Assembly: GCA_023247815.1 (NCBI GenBank)
Contig: JAHFFS010000003.1
Span: 1-22,661 of the forward strand
Reading direction: 5' to 3'
Origin: Candidatus Omnitrophota bacterium
Lineage (GTDB): Bacteria > Omnitrophota > Gorgyraeia > Zapsychrales > JANLHA01
DNA length: 22,661 bases
The notes under the pieces are model-generated. The model searched no databases. It saw nothing but the letters and a program-made list of their open reading frames with translations, and was not told the origin of the DNA. Both the position numbers and the translations under genes were made by a program. Of this stretch, positions 22,012 to 22,661 are shown piece after piece (the first letter of the stretch is position 1; each line of letters begins with the position of its first letter).

Positions 22012-22661
22012 GTCTTCTTAGCCTTTGTACCGACCTTGGCCTTACTTTGTTTCATCGGATTTTGTTTCTTAACAACCACTTCCCGCTTCTCTTCCAACGA
22101 TTTATAAACCTTTTTCTTCGAACGATTGATGGACAAAATAGCACTTCGAGCTCCAGGAACAGCACCTTTGATCAAAAGCAGGTTCTTTTCAACGTCAACT
22201 TGCATGACCCGCAATCCCTGAACCGTTACCCAGCGATCTCCCATATGCCCAGGCATATGATGTCCTTTGAAAGTACGTGAAGGATCGGCGCTCGAACCAA
22301 TGGAACCAACCCGACGATGATGCATGGAACCGTGTGCCGCGGGTCCGCCGACCCAATTCCAACGCTTCATCCCACCTTGAAATCCCTTGCCCTTTGAAAC
22401 CGAACGGACATCGACAAAATCGCCTGCTCGGAAAACATCCGCTTTCAATTCCTGGCCAACCTGATAATCTTTGTTGTCCGAAGATTCGAATTCCAAAATT
22501 GTCCTCAAAGGAGCGATCTTCAATTTTTTAAAAAGTCCTTGGCTTGGTTTGTTGACTCGCGATTCTTTAATCTCTTCAAAACCCAACTTGATCTTCAACG
22601 GGGATTCCTTCAATTCCAGGACCCGGCATGGCCCAGCAGCGACCACCGTTACCGGAATCAC
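22008..22661 (-). CDS. rplC: 50S ribosomal protein L3 (5' end beyond window)
   Basis: 217 residues of L3, which binds near the 3' end of 23S rRNA and the peptidyl transferase centre. The first codon in the window is a GTG inside the gene, not its start: the visible IPVTVV matches about residue 22 of E. coli L3, so roughly 20 N-terminal residues are missing. The KGKGFQGGMKRWNW loop and the FKGHHMPGHMGDRWVTVQ segment are diagnostic. A Lys-rich tail of about 30 residues exceeds the E. coli protein. The stop overlaps the rplD start by 4 nt. Confidence 0.96.
   Translation of the reverse strand: MIPVTVVAAGPCRVLELKESPLKIKLGFEEIKESRVNKPSQGLFKKLKIAPLRTILEFESSDNKDYQVGQELKADVFRAGDFVDVRSVSKGKGFQGGMKRWNWVGGPAAHGSMHHRRVGSIGSSADPSRTFKGHHMPGHMGDRWVTVQGLRVMQVDVEKNLLLIKGAVPGARSAILSINRSKKKVYKSLEEKREVVVKKQNPMKQSKAKVGTKAKKT

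Noticed and set aside
22008..22661. Treating the GTG at 22659-22661 as the L3 start
   Set aside because: Residues upstream of IPVTVV are conserved in L3, so the gene begins outside the window.

Overview
The window is a bacterial chromosome segment dominated by one very long minus-strand ribosomal-protein cluster, a fused S10-spc-alpha operon. Three features point to the candidate phylum Omnitrophota: the type-Z S14, extended S5 and L17, and above all a neighbouring very long exported protein whose N-terminal module resembles, from memory, a module common in Omnitrophota proteins. That placement is an inference. Every gene found is on the minus strand, so gene order below follows transcription, from high to low coordinates.

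Layout. (1) 22661-7290: rplC (5' end cut off), rplD, rplW, rplB, rpsS, rplV, rpsC, rplP, rpmC, rpsQ, rplN, rplX, rplE, rpsN (zinc type), rpsH, rplF, rplR, rpsE, rplO, secY, adk, map, infA, rpmJ, rpsM, rpsK, rpsD, rpoA, rplQ. Spacing is tight, with many 1-59 nt overlaps. rpmD (L30) is absent from its usual place between rpsE and rplO. (2) 7288-4923: two central-metabolism genes appended to the operon, a class I aspartate aminotransferase and an isocitrate dehydrogenase-family enzyme, which share 2-oxoglutarate. (3) 4838-4230: a ribbon-helix-helix antitoxin/RelE-like toxin pair with its own promoter and a textbook terminator. (4) 4121-1: a promoter and an uninterrupted reading frame of 1346 codons that runs off the window. 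It has a signal peptide, an orphan N-terminal region, one complete Hanks-type Ser/Thr kinase module and a second, tandemly duplicated one cut by the window edge.

The most unusual structure is non-coding. Six intergenic gaps (4135-4202, 6033-6104, 18141-18210, 19342-19448, 19814-19886, 21021-21107) carry arrays of 7-nt units. They read CAAGTNN on the left and CTTGNNA on the right, so each array is a variable hairpin built from heptads. Four of them sit inside the S10-operon segment, and two abut genes (rplB, rplV) that have no recognisable Shine-Dalgarno sequence. A second small element, a GGGGAC...GTCCCC inverted repeat, occurs at 16944-16971, and a related pair is nested around the 18141 array. 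No intergenic stretch exceeds 300 bases; the longest is 4039-4287 and is accounted for by promoter, array, small hairpin and terminator.
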